A stretch of 64,000 bases of DNA from Datisca glomerata (lineage: Eukaryota > Streptophyta > Magnoliopsida > Cucurbitales > Datiscaceae), in assembly GCA_003255025.1 (NCBI GenBank), contig QANY01011336.1, positions 2,449,311-2,513,310 of the forward strand. The letters run 5' to 3'. The position numbers and the translations under genes are program-made. Below the pieces are notes generated by a model. The model worked only from the letters and a program-made list of their open reading frames with translations. It was not told the DNA's origin and made no database searches. This document shows, in pieces, positions 11,157-22,550 of this stretch; the stretch's first letter is position 1, and each line of letters opens with the position of its first letter.

Positions 11157-13027
11157 TGTTGGATCGGGTTTTAAAACTTTGAGAAAAAATAATGAACCAC
11201 GAATGATTCGTGGCTAGAAACTCAAAAAAATTTCACATCAACTATTTAATCATATTAAATATAAAACATTTTATGATCATGTATATTTAGATTGATGTAT
11301 TTAGAAGAGGAGGAAATAATATTATACATTTCTTGTATCGAAGATGTTCTAATTTGGTGGAATCCTATTGATTGTCTTACATTCTTCGTTCTTCATAGAA
11401 CTTGAATCAATCTTTACACCAACAAACACTCGTAGAATTCGGAAGTATATCTCAATACGATGTCGTCAGAAATTGAGTGTGGACTCTCAAAACAACAGAA
11501 GAAAAAAATAAAATTTTCTCTTCTTCCTCTAGATTTTGGTGGCAACATGGAGGGGAGAGAGAAACTGTTTTCTTTGCTTTGTGTAGTCACACACTGTGAT
11601 CAGGGTTGTGTCAACACACTTAAGGAGGCAACCCAAATGACATCCCTTATATAAAGATTATGGAATTTACACATATATCTCTATATTGTAAATTGCCGAA
11701 ATTCTCCTCCCTTTACTATAATTTTCAAAATTTTACATCTCTCTAGAGCCAATACGGTGTCCAAATTCATCAATCCAAATTGATAATTAAATCGATCTCC
11801 ATGAATGAATGAGTTGATTTTTTATTTACTAATTATCCAATAATTATAAAATAACAATTAATTAATTTGAATATTATTTTTTGCTCTTCATTACTTCAGT
11901 GACGATACCCATCACATATGAGTTCAGGAAGTATACCTTGGTACAAAACACATTTTTGGTCCAACTGACGTTGTTTCTCATTTCTATCCTTGTGAGGCTA
12001 CTCCGGAAACTGAATGGACCAACATGAATAAAACTATAGGATTCAAATATTCGGCGAATTTATCTCAATAAATTCTTGACCCATTTAATCATGACATCAT
12101 ATGACTCCACTATAAATCCGATACCGAATCAACTCTGGATTCATGTGCGCTACATTTTCTGTTGATGCAAATAAACACTTTTTGTTTCACGGTCAACATA
12201 ATATTTTACTATGTTACCCTTCGTGATGTAAAATTATCATCTTACCCCTCTTGTTATTATTTCCTTAACTCTTTTATTGACTTTGAATAAGAAACACATA
12301 ACAGTGAATTATCTCGCACAGTCCACCATGTCTTATTCAATGATTCATTTCATCGATTACATAGTTCGGTTTATTTATTCATACCCATCAATAAAGTATA
12401 AGGTGATATTGTTGCATTTTATAATCTCGCCATGAATTCTATATCTGTGAATCACGTAACTCCAACATAGTTGAATCACGATCCCAACAGCCGAGGTATT
12501 GTCCGAAAATTTGAGCTCAATCCTTTAGCATATTAAAGACGGAAAGTAACTAAGTCAAGTTTCATATTTATCTCAGGATTAAGGTAATCACGAAAATGCC
12601 TTTAAGGTGTAAACAATTAGATTTATAGCTAGATAAATGGCTTTACTCCAAACTAATATGTTACTGGTCTATTTAACATGTTTCATAACACGGTTAGGTC
12701 AATCACTAGAGTCTCCACTCCCATGCCCCAAGACCGGAATCCTTTGGTTTAACCTAACAATCATAATTAGACTCGATTGCCCAGTCGATCCTAAGACTAT
12801 GAATAACATTCTAAACTATTTCATAAGAGTTTGTCTGGAAGACCCCTCAATCTTTACTCTTCTAACATTGACAATAGTTCTAGGACTTGAGTAAATTATA
12901 AACACACTTTAATTAATAGAAAAAAATTTCTTTTTCTTCATTAAATTCAGTAATATAAAATGTTTGTGAAAAAATTAAATACTCATAAATAGTTATTACA
13001 TCATACTTTATGTACATAATTCCAACA
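11157..13027 (-). repeat. 5' LTR of copia A
   Basis: This 1871 bp LTR is the partner of 3722-5583. On the plus strand it starts tgttggatcggg and ends cataattccaaca. It carries the antisense open frame 12637-12894 (85 codons) at the same place as in the other LTRs. Confidence 0.88.
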
Positions 13028-14125
13028 CAAACCACACAATGAAATACTCGGATTACCATTTAAAACTTTTGGCGCAAACATCTCAATACCACTTATGGGA
13101 AATCTAATCCAACGCAAACAAAAGAAGATAGAAAGATAATACATATTTGAAAAAGATAGAATTGAGCTCGGCCTCCATCACGATTTTACATGCATAATCA
13201 CAGTATTTTTTTTACATATTATCTGCATTCTTGTAACAATTGGATAAATAGAGTTAGAAAAGTATATACATAGATGTCAGATCAAAATCTAACTGAAACA
13301 AATAAAGAGCAAATTAGATCATAAACATGAAGTGATTTTTTTGTCAAATAAAACATGGAGAGATTAATAAAAAAATATTGAAGAACCTTCCCATCAAAGA
13401 ACATAAGATCCTCTAAAGGAAAAAATAGTGAAGAACCTTTTCAGAGCCGAGAAAGCCTGTGATCATAGTGGTGGGGATAGATTATCGGCACTGAGAGAAG
13501 GAGCACTAGATTCTTCAGGATTGATGTACGAGACGAAGACAAACTCCTGAAATGCGTAAGAACATAATTTAACAATTTACTGGGATGAAACTTGCCAGAA
13601 CTAAGTAAGTGTGGACTTGTCAGTGATTTAAAAAGGGAGAACAACGTGAAATCGACTATCAAGTGCAGACAAAGTAACTTCTCAGGACTCATCAAGTGAA
13701 ACAAAAATAGTAGATAAATACATTGGAAGGCACAGTTTGAAGTCCTTAATTTTGTGGTCGATGCATGCCAACTCGTTCAAAACCACTTAAGCCACAACTA
13801 TCTAATATCGTCAGTTTAGAAAATAGTACAAGTTTCAAAATGGTAAGCTCTACACATCAAATAATCCAAAAAAAAAAAAGAGAGTAAAGAATGAAATCAA
13901 AACTCATCCTCATACTTCACCATTCTCGTATTCCAACCAAGCAAACTAAAAGGAATATTATTAAATTAAGACCTAAAGAAAGAGAAGAGAAATAACTTCA
14001 GTGACGCTGAAATCTTTTACGAACACAAACCGAAGACAAGCAGCGGCAAACCAATGGCGTGTGAGAGCAAGAGAACGGCTCCAAATCGTCTGTGTTTTGC
14101 GAGTTCAGTGACTGGGCGTTATGAG
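13028..14125. other. no supported gene
   Basis: This is AT-rich intergenic DNA. The longest open frame is 13441-13704 on the minus strand (87 codons, Leu/Ser-rich). It has no recognisable domain and I do not call it a gene. It could be a leftover exon, but nothing around it supports that. Confidence 0.4.
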
Positions 14126-14133
14126 AAAGAGAG

Positions 14134-15374
14134 GTCTAGGGAAAGTATTATCTATAAAACTATACATTTTTTCGTTTAGTGAGGAAAATTATAACCCTTT
14201 TTTTAAATATCAGAATATTACACTCTTGATCCATCAAACTAAATCAACCACTTATAATCTCTCTCTTCTTCTATCATCTCTTTTTCATTCACAATATATA
14301 TATCAAATCAATTAAATCATCTCTTTTTAAAGGTGATCACTCGAAGCTTTTAAGTTGTTATTTATGATATTTGAACCCTTCAAGTACTTATTTTTTGTCA
14401 GTCAACAACTCAGACATCATGTGACTACTTGAAGAGTTCAAGTAATTGTTTATGATTATTTTACCTTTCAAGTAGTTGTTTTGTTTTTCAATCAGCAACC
14501 TAAACACAATGTGACTATTTGAAGAGTTTAAGTAGTAATTTATGACTATTTGAACTTTTCAAATAGTTATTTTTATTTTGTGAGTAGGCAATCGACTAAT
14601 TACTTGACTTATTTTCTACGTTCAAAAAATAGGAGAATGAGAATGTTGAGTATTTGAAGGGTACAAGTAATTTTTATGATTACTTGAACATTTCAAATAG
14701 TTATTTTTTTGTTGCTAGTCAGCAACCCAAACATTAAGTTACTACTTAAAGGGTCCAAGTAGTTATTGATGACTGTTTGAACCCTTCAAGTAGTTATTTT
14801 TATTCTACCAGTAAGCAATTGGGTAGTTACTTGGGTCATTTTTTGTGTCCAAGAAATAGGAGAATGGGGTCGGTGAGTACTTAAAGAGTTCAAGTAGTTT
14901 TTTATGACTACTTGAACCCTTCTAGTAATTTTTTTTGTCAGTCAGCAACTCAAACACTAGATGACTATTTGATGGGTTCAAGTAGTTATTTATGACTACT
15001 TAAACCCTTCAAGTAGGTATTTTTATTCTTCCAGTACGCAATCAAATAATTACTTGAGTCCTTTTCTGAATCTAGAAAAATAGGAGAATGAGAACGTTGA
15101 GTACTTGAAGGATTCAAGTAGTTTTTATGATTACTTGAAGAGTTCAAGTAACTTTTTTCTATCAACAATCCATTTACTAGGTGATTACTTGAAGGAGGAG
15201 GAGGGATGATTAAATTGATTTGATATGTGAGGAAGGAAATGGAGAGAATGCATTAGTTTATTTAATTTGGCACGACGTGGGTATAATATTCTGATATTTG
15301 AAATATGAATATAATTTTCTTGAATAACCCTGGAAGGAGTATAGTTTTCCAACTAACCTTTAGGGAAATAATAG
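14134..15374. mobile_element. foldback (long terminal inverted repeat) element
   Basis: The flanks 14134-14340 and 15181-15370 are inverted copies of each other. Shared landmarks on the left are aaatatcagaatatta, atcaaatcaatt.aatcat and aggtgatcac, and their reverse complements lie on the right. Outer parts match less well but still share aaactatac and gaaaattata. Between the arms is a tandem array of short palindromic units. No open frame encodes a transposase, so this is a non-autonomous foldback or MITE-like element, possibly mobilised by a Mutator-type enzyme (inference). I could not settle the exact ends or a target-site duplication. Confidence 0.65.
14340..15190. repeat. ~225 bp higher-order tandem repeat of palindromic units
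   Basis: The marker gtcagcaac (or atcagcaac) recurs near 14491, 14718 and 14941, with a diverged copy near 15161. A second marker, agta.gcaat, occurs near 14584, 14811 and 15034. Both give a period of about 221-227 bp. Inside each period the motif ttcaagtagt and its reverse complement actacttgaa alternate, so each unit can fold into short hairpins. About 3.5 periods are present. Confidence 0.75.
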
Positions 15375-15419
15375 TGCCAAAACCTAGTTAAAACGACATT
15401 GTTTAACTAGATTTTGGCA
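15375..15419. repeat. 18 bp-arm hairpin
   Basis: The arms 15375-15392 (tgccaaaacctagttaaa) and 15402-15419 are reverse complements with one mismatch, around a 9 bp loop. It lies between the foldback element and the CACTA end. Confidence 0.7.
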
Positions 15420-15777
15420 AGTTTTATTGACGACATGACAGTTTCGTCTGTAAGGGCAAGACATTTACCGGAGATTTGTTAATATCTTCAATAAAAGTTC
15501 AGATATTACAGACGGCATTTTAAATTCATCCATAAAAGTTGGTAGATGGTAAATTGTTGTCGGCAAATCTAAATATCGTTGATAAAAACCCTGAGCACTT
15601 TCGCGCGGAACCAATTATTTTGTTGGTGGGAAATTTTTGTGGACGATGCGTAATTTTATCCAAAAATGGACTTTTAATGACGAAAAGAAAATATCGGTCA
15701 ATGAAAATAGCTTCTAGTGACGAAATAAATGTCGTTCGGGACAAAATTCATCACTAAAACCATATTTTCTTGTAGTG
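15420..15777 (-). mobile_element. orphan CACTA (En/Spm-type) transposon end
   Basis: On the minus strand the boundary reads CACTACAAGAAAA (plus 15765-15777), the standard terminal inverted repeat of plant CACTA elements, followed on the plus strand by tca. About 350 bp inside it contain subterminal-type words such as gacgacatga, gtcggcaaatc and atcggtcaatg. No matching second terminus and no transposase was found nearby, so only one end survives. Open frames 15526-15744 and 15539-15757 overlap each other on opposite strands and are not genes. Confidence 0.65.
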
Positions 15778-17109
15778 TCAGACGGAAAAAAGAAGAGCAC
15801 AAAGAAGTTAAAGCGGATAAGTGCTCCACTTAAAGAACAAACCATTATGAAGGCGTGCAAATGACAACAAATAAGATTTCCCCTCATAGAACATCAAATT
15901 GCCCTAAAACAACCATGTTACTCTATAAAACCTAGACGTCCAGCGAGTTGCCTTAAAAAACTTCCATTTATTATTTCTAACCAAATTACTCTTTCTGCTT
16001 ATTTCTAATCAAAATCACCCAAAGAGTAGCAGAAACTGAGTTTTTCAAAAGAACTCTCTTTTTCTTGTTATATCCCCAAAGATTCATTGAAAACCGGCAG
16101 CCAAAATTTCGTAGCTGAACCCAAACAAACTCCAAAATATCCAACAATATTTACCACAAAATGTAGCGAAAGGGACAGTTCAGGAGATTCAACAGAGGTG
16201 GGGCTATTTCAAATGATAAAGATGAAAAAGTAACTTCAAAGCATATTGTGAAATGTATTGTAAAAGAAAGCAAAGTTAATGTACAAGCTGAAAATTGGCA
16301 AAGAAGATTTGAAAATCAAGTCAGTGACAAATATAGATATTGAAGATGATTTGGAAGAATACAATGAAATTACTTCAATAGAACAAAAGGAATTAAGGAG
16401 CATAATTCAAGTTTTGAGCCTACTAATGACGTTAAGTTAAATAAGATAGCCTAGAAGGCGCTAACAGTTTTATTCATATAAAATTTCCGATGCATATTTT
16501 CATCTAATTAATTGGATGCTTTATAATTGTAGTCGTACCGATTACTCTTGTTCATTCATTTCAGTTCTTTCGGTTACATCAGTTCGGTTCGATTTAATAT
16601 CTTAGGTAACCAATATTAAGTTCGATCACAAAAATACCTTACTAACCTACCAAATCAAATTGTGCACACCCCTTCGTTAAATCAAGAGACACAACTTCAT
16701 GGTTAATACGTCTAATTTCTCGTAGGACTAAGATAGAGTATTCCCCAGCCTTTCACTTATTCCTCTTCGTTGAAAGCTCTTGAAGCTTGTATGAGAGCGC
16801 ATTTGGAGAGGGAATTTGGAACTGAATGTTGGAAGTAATATGAGCGGGGACTTAGCTTGCAACATTCTTCGATTACCAAGTTGGAATATTTGGAATCCAT
16901 ATTGTGCAAGGAGACATTACTTTTGCTAATTCGAGTTGATGTCAGTGTAATAGCTACGAATAACCATCAATTGACGGGTAAGGGGACAAAAAATGAGACC
17001 TCACCTTTTTCGATGGGTATCAAAAATCTTAAAAACCCATGGGTTCCCAGCTTTAAAGGATTACAGATTAATATTTAAGGATAATATTACCCCTCAAAAG
17101 ATTGCATAT
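15778..17109. other. no supported gene
   Basis: This is AT-rich sequence. A weak coding-like stretch lies at about 16165-16350 on the plus strand (GQFRRFNRGGAISNDKDEK), followed by stops. I do not recognise it. At 16555-16680 there is a ttcggttcg-rich segment of the sort common in plant intergenic repeats, similar in style to 34420-34590. Confidence 0.3.
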
Positions 17110-17297
17110 TGTAGATACCGTATTTTGTCCGGTCTAATACATTAAATATACATACTTTGTATTTTGGCTCATATAATAGTCTAAGACTATATGTATAATT
17201 TGAAAACTAGTCCAATACTAAAATAAGAAAAGTTGTCCAATGACTAAAAAGTAAAAAAAGAAGACTAAAAGTAAAAAAGGCAAACCCTAATTTTACC

Positions 17298-17306
17298 TAT
17301 AAATAG
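17298..17306 (+). promoter_or_regulatory. TATA box of the solo LTR
   Basis: TATAAATAG lies in an LTR U3-like context with a purine-rich stretch 35-90 bp downstream. It is the likely core promoter of the former retrotransposon. Whether it is used is unknown. Confidence 0.55.
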
Positions 17307-17368
17307 AGGAGATGGGGTCTTCACTTGAAAGGAGAGAATTGGGGAGAGTGAGGAAGAGAAGAGATTTT

Positions 17369-17394
17369 AGAGAGAGAGAGAGAGAGAGAGAGAG
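17369..17394 (+). repeat. (AG)13 microsatellite
   Basis: An uninterrupted AG run lies within the presumed transcribed part of the solo LTR. Confidence 0.9.
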
Positions 17395-17953
17395 GTTTTG
17401 AGAAAATAGTGAAAAAGAGGAAAAAAATGTAAGTTTTCATTTCTATTCATCTTCTATCTTCTCATTTTCTTTTTATTAAAATAGTTCAAATCTCTTACAT
17501 TTTAGCTTACAATATATTTTGGTCATTCTAATTAATCATCTCTCTTTTTCATATTCATGTATTTGATATTTATTTGTTTCATCTTCCATATATAGGTTTG
17601 TTTGCTCATTCTTTATCATTTCTCCTACTTTTAATCTTAAGTTTGCTTTCATATATTGTTTATCTCTCTACAAGTTTGATGATGAGATTTTTTTTATCAT
17701 TAACTCAATCAATGAGAATGGGGATAAAATTTTGAGGGGTGTAAAATTAACTCAATGTGAATCAACCATTTAATGGGTTGAAAATGTACATTTGATGAAA
17801 AGATCTCCTATGATATTTTCTCATACAAAAAAATGTATAAAATAGAGGGTAAAATCTCTATACAAGATTATGCAAATATTTTAAGCCTTTGATTTTTTTA
17901 TGTTCTTACAAATCTTTCTTCTTTTCTTTTTAATTTTTTTACCATCATTTTTT

Positions 17954-18600
17954 GTGACACTTGTTTAAACTAGTTACCATCTATGATCATTCCTAGTAAT
18001 GATGAAAGAAAAGAAAAATGGTAATTAGTGAACTAAGTAGTCCAATAAAAAATATTATATTTATTATATCCCAAACAAAAATGATTTTATTTTGAAAGTT
18101 TTATGGATTTTCTTTAGTGACGCTTGTTTAAACTAGTTATCATCCATGATCATTCCTAGCAATGAAGGAAGAAAGGAAAAATGATAATTAGTGAACTAAG
18201 TAATCCAATAAAAAATGGTATATTTATATCCGAAACAAAAATTATTTTATTTTGCAAGGTTTATGGATTTTCTTTAGTGACACTTGTTTAAACTAGTTAC
18301 CATCCATGATCATTCCTAGCAATGAAGGAAGAAAAAAAAATTGTAATTAGTGAACTAAATAGTCCAATAAAAAAATGGTATATTTATATCCCAAACAAAA
18401 ATTATTTTATTTTGAAAGTTTTATGAATTTTCTCTAGTGACACTGATTTAAACTAGTTACCATCCATGATCATTCCTAGCAATGAAGGAAGAAAGGAAAA
18501 TGGTAATTAGTGAACTAAGTAATCCAAAAATAAAAAATGGTATATTTATATTCCAAATAAAATTATTTATTTATTTTTAGTGACACTTGTTTAAATTAAT
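17954..18600 (+). repeat. ~160 bp tandem repeat inside the solo LTR
   Basis: The unit start gtgacacttgtttaaact recurs at 17954, 18117, 18277, 18437 and, diverged, 18580, giving spacings of 163, 160, 160 and 143 bp. Units also share catgatcattcctag and ttagtgaactaag. Confidence 0.9.
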
Positions 18601-18822
18601 TACCATTCATCATCATTCTTTTTCTATTTGATTAGCATTGAGTGAAGAAATAAAAATGATAATTAATAGACCATGTAGTAAAAAAGGGCATGATCATGTA
18701 TGAAATTAAGCATTTTTCTTCATAGATTAATTTATTTTACACATAAAAATTTATTATCAATTTATTTACTAAACAATTATATATATATATGTAAAAAAAA
18801 TGAAAAAATTAAAGAAAAATAC

Positions 18823-18842
18823 AGAGGGTGACGTCACCCTCT
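18823..18842. promoter_or_regulatory. 20 bp perfect palindrome with TGACGTCA core
   Basis: agagggtgacgtcaccctct equals its own reverse complement. The core TGACGTCA is the classic symmetric bZIP (TGA-type) binding site. It sits in the solo LTR between A- and T-rich tracts. Function as a regulatory site is inferred. Confidence 0.5.
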
Positions 18843-19744
18843 ACAATTTTTTTTTACTTTATTTTTTTTCATTTTTGTTGTTTATATATATATTTTTTTT
18901 TTTTTGTTTGTTTATTTTTCTATTTTTAGTAGATATTATTAATTTGTTGTAATTAATTTTTATATTTATTTTTAATTATTTCACGTCTTGTTTCATTATT
19001 TTCATCATGCATATTTTTTTAAAAAAATTTATCATACATATTTATCATCTCTAACATTCATTTCCGCTATTTTTTTTATAGTTGTTCTATCTTCTTATTT
19101 ATTTATGTATTATTTTCATACGTCACTATTGTATGTAATTATTATTTTATTCTTTTATCATCAAAATTGACGCTCGTAAATTAAAACCATAATAATTTGA
19201 TTTAAATTTTTGTAAATTTCTTTATTTAGTTTTCACTAAAAAAAATTCGACGATAGACTTTGAGATTTTCGGGATACCAAACTTCTCGAACTACTGAGGT
19301 GAGGAGTCATTCTTGAGATACTGAGAATAACTCTAATAATGTTTTGATTTTAAAGGATATAAGAATACAAAAAATAATTTTTCAATGGTCTTTGAACCAT
19401 CCATTAAAAATAATTTATTTTGTTCATTTTTATGATACAAAATGCATCAAATGGGACATTCAAAAATGTATCTCTTCAGCATTTGCCTTAAAATAAAAAA
19501 TTGTATAGCATTTGATTAAATTTGGTAACCATCTTATAATGGGTGTTGTGATGTTCTAATACCTTCCCCACATACAAACAACTCCCGAACCAACTTTAAG
19601 TTTTCGTAGACCAAAATTTTCATCTTAAAATTGAGTGATCAATCACACTCTAAAATGATTGGTAGCGACTCCAAATTTCTTTTTTTTCAAAAAATGATTT
19701 TTTTTAATCGCCGCTATGCGTCGCGCTCACGTTGCGACACATAT

Positions 19745-21285
19745 ATTTTGATCCCTTCATGAACATCACAGCCATCATTTTATTGTTGTCAACTAATCTC
19801 TAAGATAGAATATGACAAGAACGATAAATTTTTTTGAGCTCTTGAATATGGAATAATTGAAAGACAACTCTCACGTTAACATATTAATTTTCAATACTTT
19901 CTTTATTATTTGAAATAGACTCTGGAAATGTCTCAATAAACTATACCTATGCTTTAAGTTGTTTCATCCCATAAATAAACTCGAACATCATGATTATAGA
20001 GCGGAGGCTCTGAAACATTTTACATTGTAAGTGATTGAAAGATCATAAATGATATGAATGATTCAGAATCATGGAATAGATTGACGGATTATGTTCTATT
20101 CCATGATGTGCGTGAGATCGTTTTAATTTAGCGGGCCTTGAATGCCTATTCCCATTTAATGTCAAATTTAGGTGGATGGGCTGGGTTTTTATCTTCTTCT
20201 CTTTCTTTTTAGGGTTTTTTGAGATATGTACAGATAAATGTCAGCAAGCATTTATAATTTATTAAAAAATTGAAGTAGGGAATTAACCTTTTTGAACAAT
20301 TCTCTCCATCTTCATTTTTATTAATTTAAAATGACCCTTAAATAGTAATTTGGCGTATTTTTATTTGTCAATAATATAAAAATGTGTCAAAATATATCAA
20401 TTTGAAAGTGACTTTTGGATTGTGGCTTTTGGGATGTGAATTTAAAAGTTATTTTTGAAATGTTATCTTTGAAATGTGACTTTTGAAATGTAGTATTTAT
20501 TCACATAATAATTCTTGCATCTGCAACAGGTTAATACATTTATCTTGATTTATTTTCTCTTACTGTTCTTTGTATATTAAAAATAATTAAAATAATAAAT
20601 TATACAAAAATATTGTATATTAAAAATTGTCCATAACATACGATGTTTTTTTATTAATTATTTTTTCTTATTTGGTTATGATTAAATTTTAAGCTTACAG
20701 ACTTTTACATATTCTCTCATTTAATATAATTCATATAGACTGTTGATTTCTATTCAATAATAATTAGTCTAAATTAGTTTAAAAATTAAATATTTTTTAT
20801 AAGATTATACAAATAGAATTGTGAATATCCATAAGATGGGTTTTGATTATTTTTAGGCCAACACAATCGTTTATTTCTCAAAAACGTATGAAATTAAATA
20901 TTATGTAATATTTATGTAATCGAAACATGAAAATTCATATAAGTTAATTCAGATAAATATTTTTGAATAAAATAGATTACCTATTAATATGATAGAATCT
21001 GACGAATTGATGAATATTCATTTTCCATATATTTTCAAAGAGCGATAGTATATAGTACAAGTTCAACAATATTATAAACAAGTTAATATATTGACTATTG
21101 ATATTATTTTATTTTTATTTTTGATTTAATATTATTTATGAAGATAATGTATTAATTTCAACATTACTATTAGTTTTAAATTATACATGTATTCTAAATT
21201 ACTTAACACGTGCGAAGCACGTATATATATGTCAATCAGTTTTAATAGGCATTGGGCAGTTTTCAAAACAAATTTATGCAGATTT
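19745..21285. other. no supported gene
   Basis: This is very AT-rich intergenic DNA. At about 20401-20495 a short motif (tttgaaatgtgactt) repeats loosely. Near 21208 a small hairpin, cacgtgcgaagcacgt, resembles hairpins near some plant Helitron 3' ends, but no CTRR terminus follows, so I do not call one. Confidence 0.4.
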
Positions 21286-21289
21286 GGGG

Positions 21290-21660
21290 ATCCTAGCTAT
21301 GTTGGTTCGGTTAATGGGTGAGATGTCCAAATCATTATTGAGGCAGGAGAGGCAAAACTAGGTAGTATCTTCCCCTAAGATGCTCCAATAGGTCTAGTAA
21401 AAATGGGCTAGGAAGCCATCGGGGCCTGGGATCTTAAAGTGGTGTTTATCTCTATGAGTGGTTTGGATTTTCTTCTCAGAGAACGGTTGGATAGATCTGC
21501 GTTCAACTCATCACTAACCAATTTTGGAATGTGAAGGCAGCTTTGGCTAATGATATGAGGGGAGGGATTTGAGGTTTCAAATATGTTCGAGAAGTAATTC
21601 AGAAAAACGCTTTGAATTTCATCCATTGAGTCCACCCAATTCCCTGCTCATTTTTTATGC
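21290..21660 (-). pseudogene. LINE reverse transcriptase N-terminal fragment
   Basis: On the minus strand 21408-21635 reads IQSVFLNYFSNIFET..., then FSEK and, in a shifted frame, IPGPDGFLAHFY. The PGPDGF motif marks the start of plant LINE RT domains. A short NRT.I..IPK stretch near 21300 corresponds to the following LIPK motif. Everything downstream of that, including the catalytic (Y/F)ADD, is absent. Confidence 0.75.
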
Positions 21661-21969
21661 CAAGAATAGAATTTTCTCTTATGTTCCGAGGCACGAGAAT
21701 GAAAATATTTGGCATTACAATCTTTATCAGAGAGCCAATCAACCTTTTCCAGTTGCATCCAAAAGGTTTCCTCCTTAAGTAGGAGGTCATTCTTCGGCAT
21801 GAGTCTCGGCTACCGAGGAAGAATGAGAGTTATCTATAGCATAAATAATCTCTAATTTCTTCTGGCACTCCTTGATTTTCTTGGAGATGTTTCCAAAATT
21901 TTCCTTACTCCACAATGAAAGAGCCATTGAGGAGCTTTTCCAAAATATAGTATTGAGCCCATTCGTAAT

Positions 21970-22500
21970 TTCCTAAGAGGATTTTATAATATCACAACAT
22001 TCAGAGGAACTAGACCACATGACTTCAAATATGAATTTCTTATTCGTACATATTGAAAAGTGAGTTGGACGTGTTATGAGATCTAAAGCGCTTGGCCTGT
22101 GATCCGAGGACAAAAAATTTAGTTGGAGCAGGCTAGCCACAGGAAAGAGCCGAACCCAGGAGTCTGAAACTAAAGCCCTATCAAGAGTTTCCACAATGAG
22201 GCCATCCCCATCTCTTTTGTTTGACCATGTATATTTTGGACCTGTGAAGGGTAGGTCGATAAAACCACAATTCTCAATGTATTTCCTAAAATTTTTGATA
22301 AGATATAAAGCTCTTGGAGCACTGTCAGATTTCTCATTGTTGGAGAGGATCTCGTTGAAATCACCGATAACGAGCCAAGGGAGAGACGACATGCAAATAA
22401 TCGGTTCAAAAGGGTTCAATTGTGTTGTCTTAAATCATGGCAGGAATTACCATAAAATCCAATTAAGCGCTAAGAATTTTGAGAATCTAAATGATAGCAT
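21970..22500 (-). pseudogene. LINE endonuclease domain
   Basis: The minus-strand frame 21973-22419 (148 codons) holds the C-terminal half of an exonuclease/endonuclease/phosphatase fold. PWLVIGDFNEILS carries the catalytic GDFN. TWSNKR, then TLDRALVSDSW, is the conserved substrate-contact region, and SSDHRP is the terminal catalytic SDH. The enzyme would nick target DNA to prime reverse transcription. The linker that follows (21790-21972; FGNISKKIKECQKKLE) is typical between EN and RT. This is the best preserved part of the LINE. Confidence 0.85.
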
Positions 22501-22550
22501 GTATTTGCCCCTTCGAGTAGGAGGAAATTGAAAGAGATACACTATCTTTC

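Larger units (their letters stand above)
3722..13027 (-). mobile_element. Ty1/copia LTR retrotransposon A (degenerate)
   Basis: A 9.3 kb copia element reads right to left. Its 5' LTR is 11157-13027 and its 3' LTR is 3722-5583. Both LTRs begin TGTTGGAATTATG and end ..CAACA (..TAACA in the 3' LTR) when read on the minus strand. A primer-binding site matching the initiator-Met tRNA 3' end lies at 11139-11156 and a purine tract at 5584-5604. The order gag, protease, integrase, RT, RNase H is the Ty1/copia order. All coding parts carry stops and frameshifts and the two LTRs have clearly diverged, so it is old and non-autonomous. The outer flanks (gtaat and caaac) do not form a target-site duplication. 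It belongs to the same family as element C. Confidence 0.88.
17110..19739 (+). repeat. solo LTR, Ty3/gypsy Tat (Ogre-like) lineage
   Basis: The block starts tgtagataccgtattttgtcc, which is characteristic of Tat-lineage LTRs. Near its end it has the family-typical acctt.cc...cccgaacc, ttttcgtagacc and gtagcgactcc words, then a GC-rich gcgtcgcgctcacgttgcgaca terminus. The 5 bp before it (catat, 17105-17109) are repeated exactly after it (19740-19744) as a target-site duplication. No primer-binding site follows and no purine tract precedes it, so this is a solo LTR left by LTR-LTR recombination rather than one end of a full element. Length is about 2630 bp. Confidence 0.8.

Noticed and set aside
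13441..13704. 87-codon Leu-rich minus-strand frame, considered as an LRR/F-box exon
   Set aside because: No conserved motif or splice context. It could not be distinguished from chance.
15526..15757. Two 72-codon frames on opposite strands
   Set aside because: They overlap almost completely within the CACTA subterminal region and neither resembles a protein.
18988..19170. 60-codon hydrophobic frame
   Set aside because: AT-rich sequence of the solo LTR gives Phe/Ile/Tyr-rich translations by chance.
21200..21235. Helitron 3' end (hairpin cacgtgcgaagcacgt)
   Set aside because: No CTRR terminus follows the hairpin and no TC 5' start was found.
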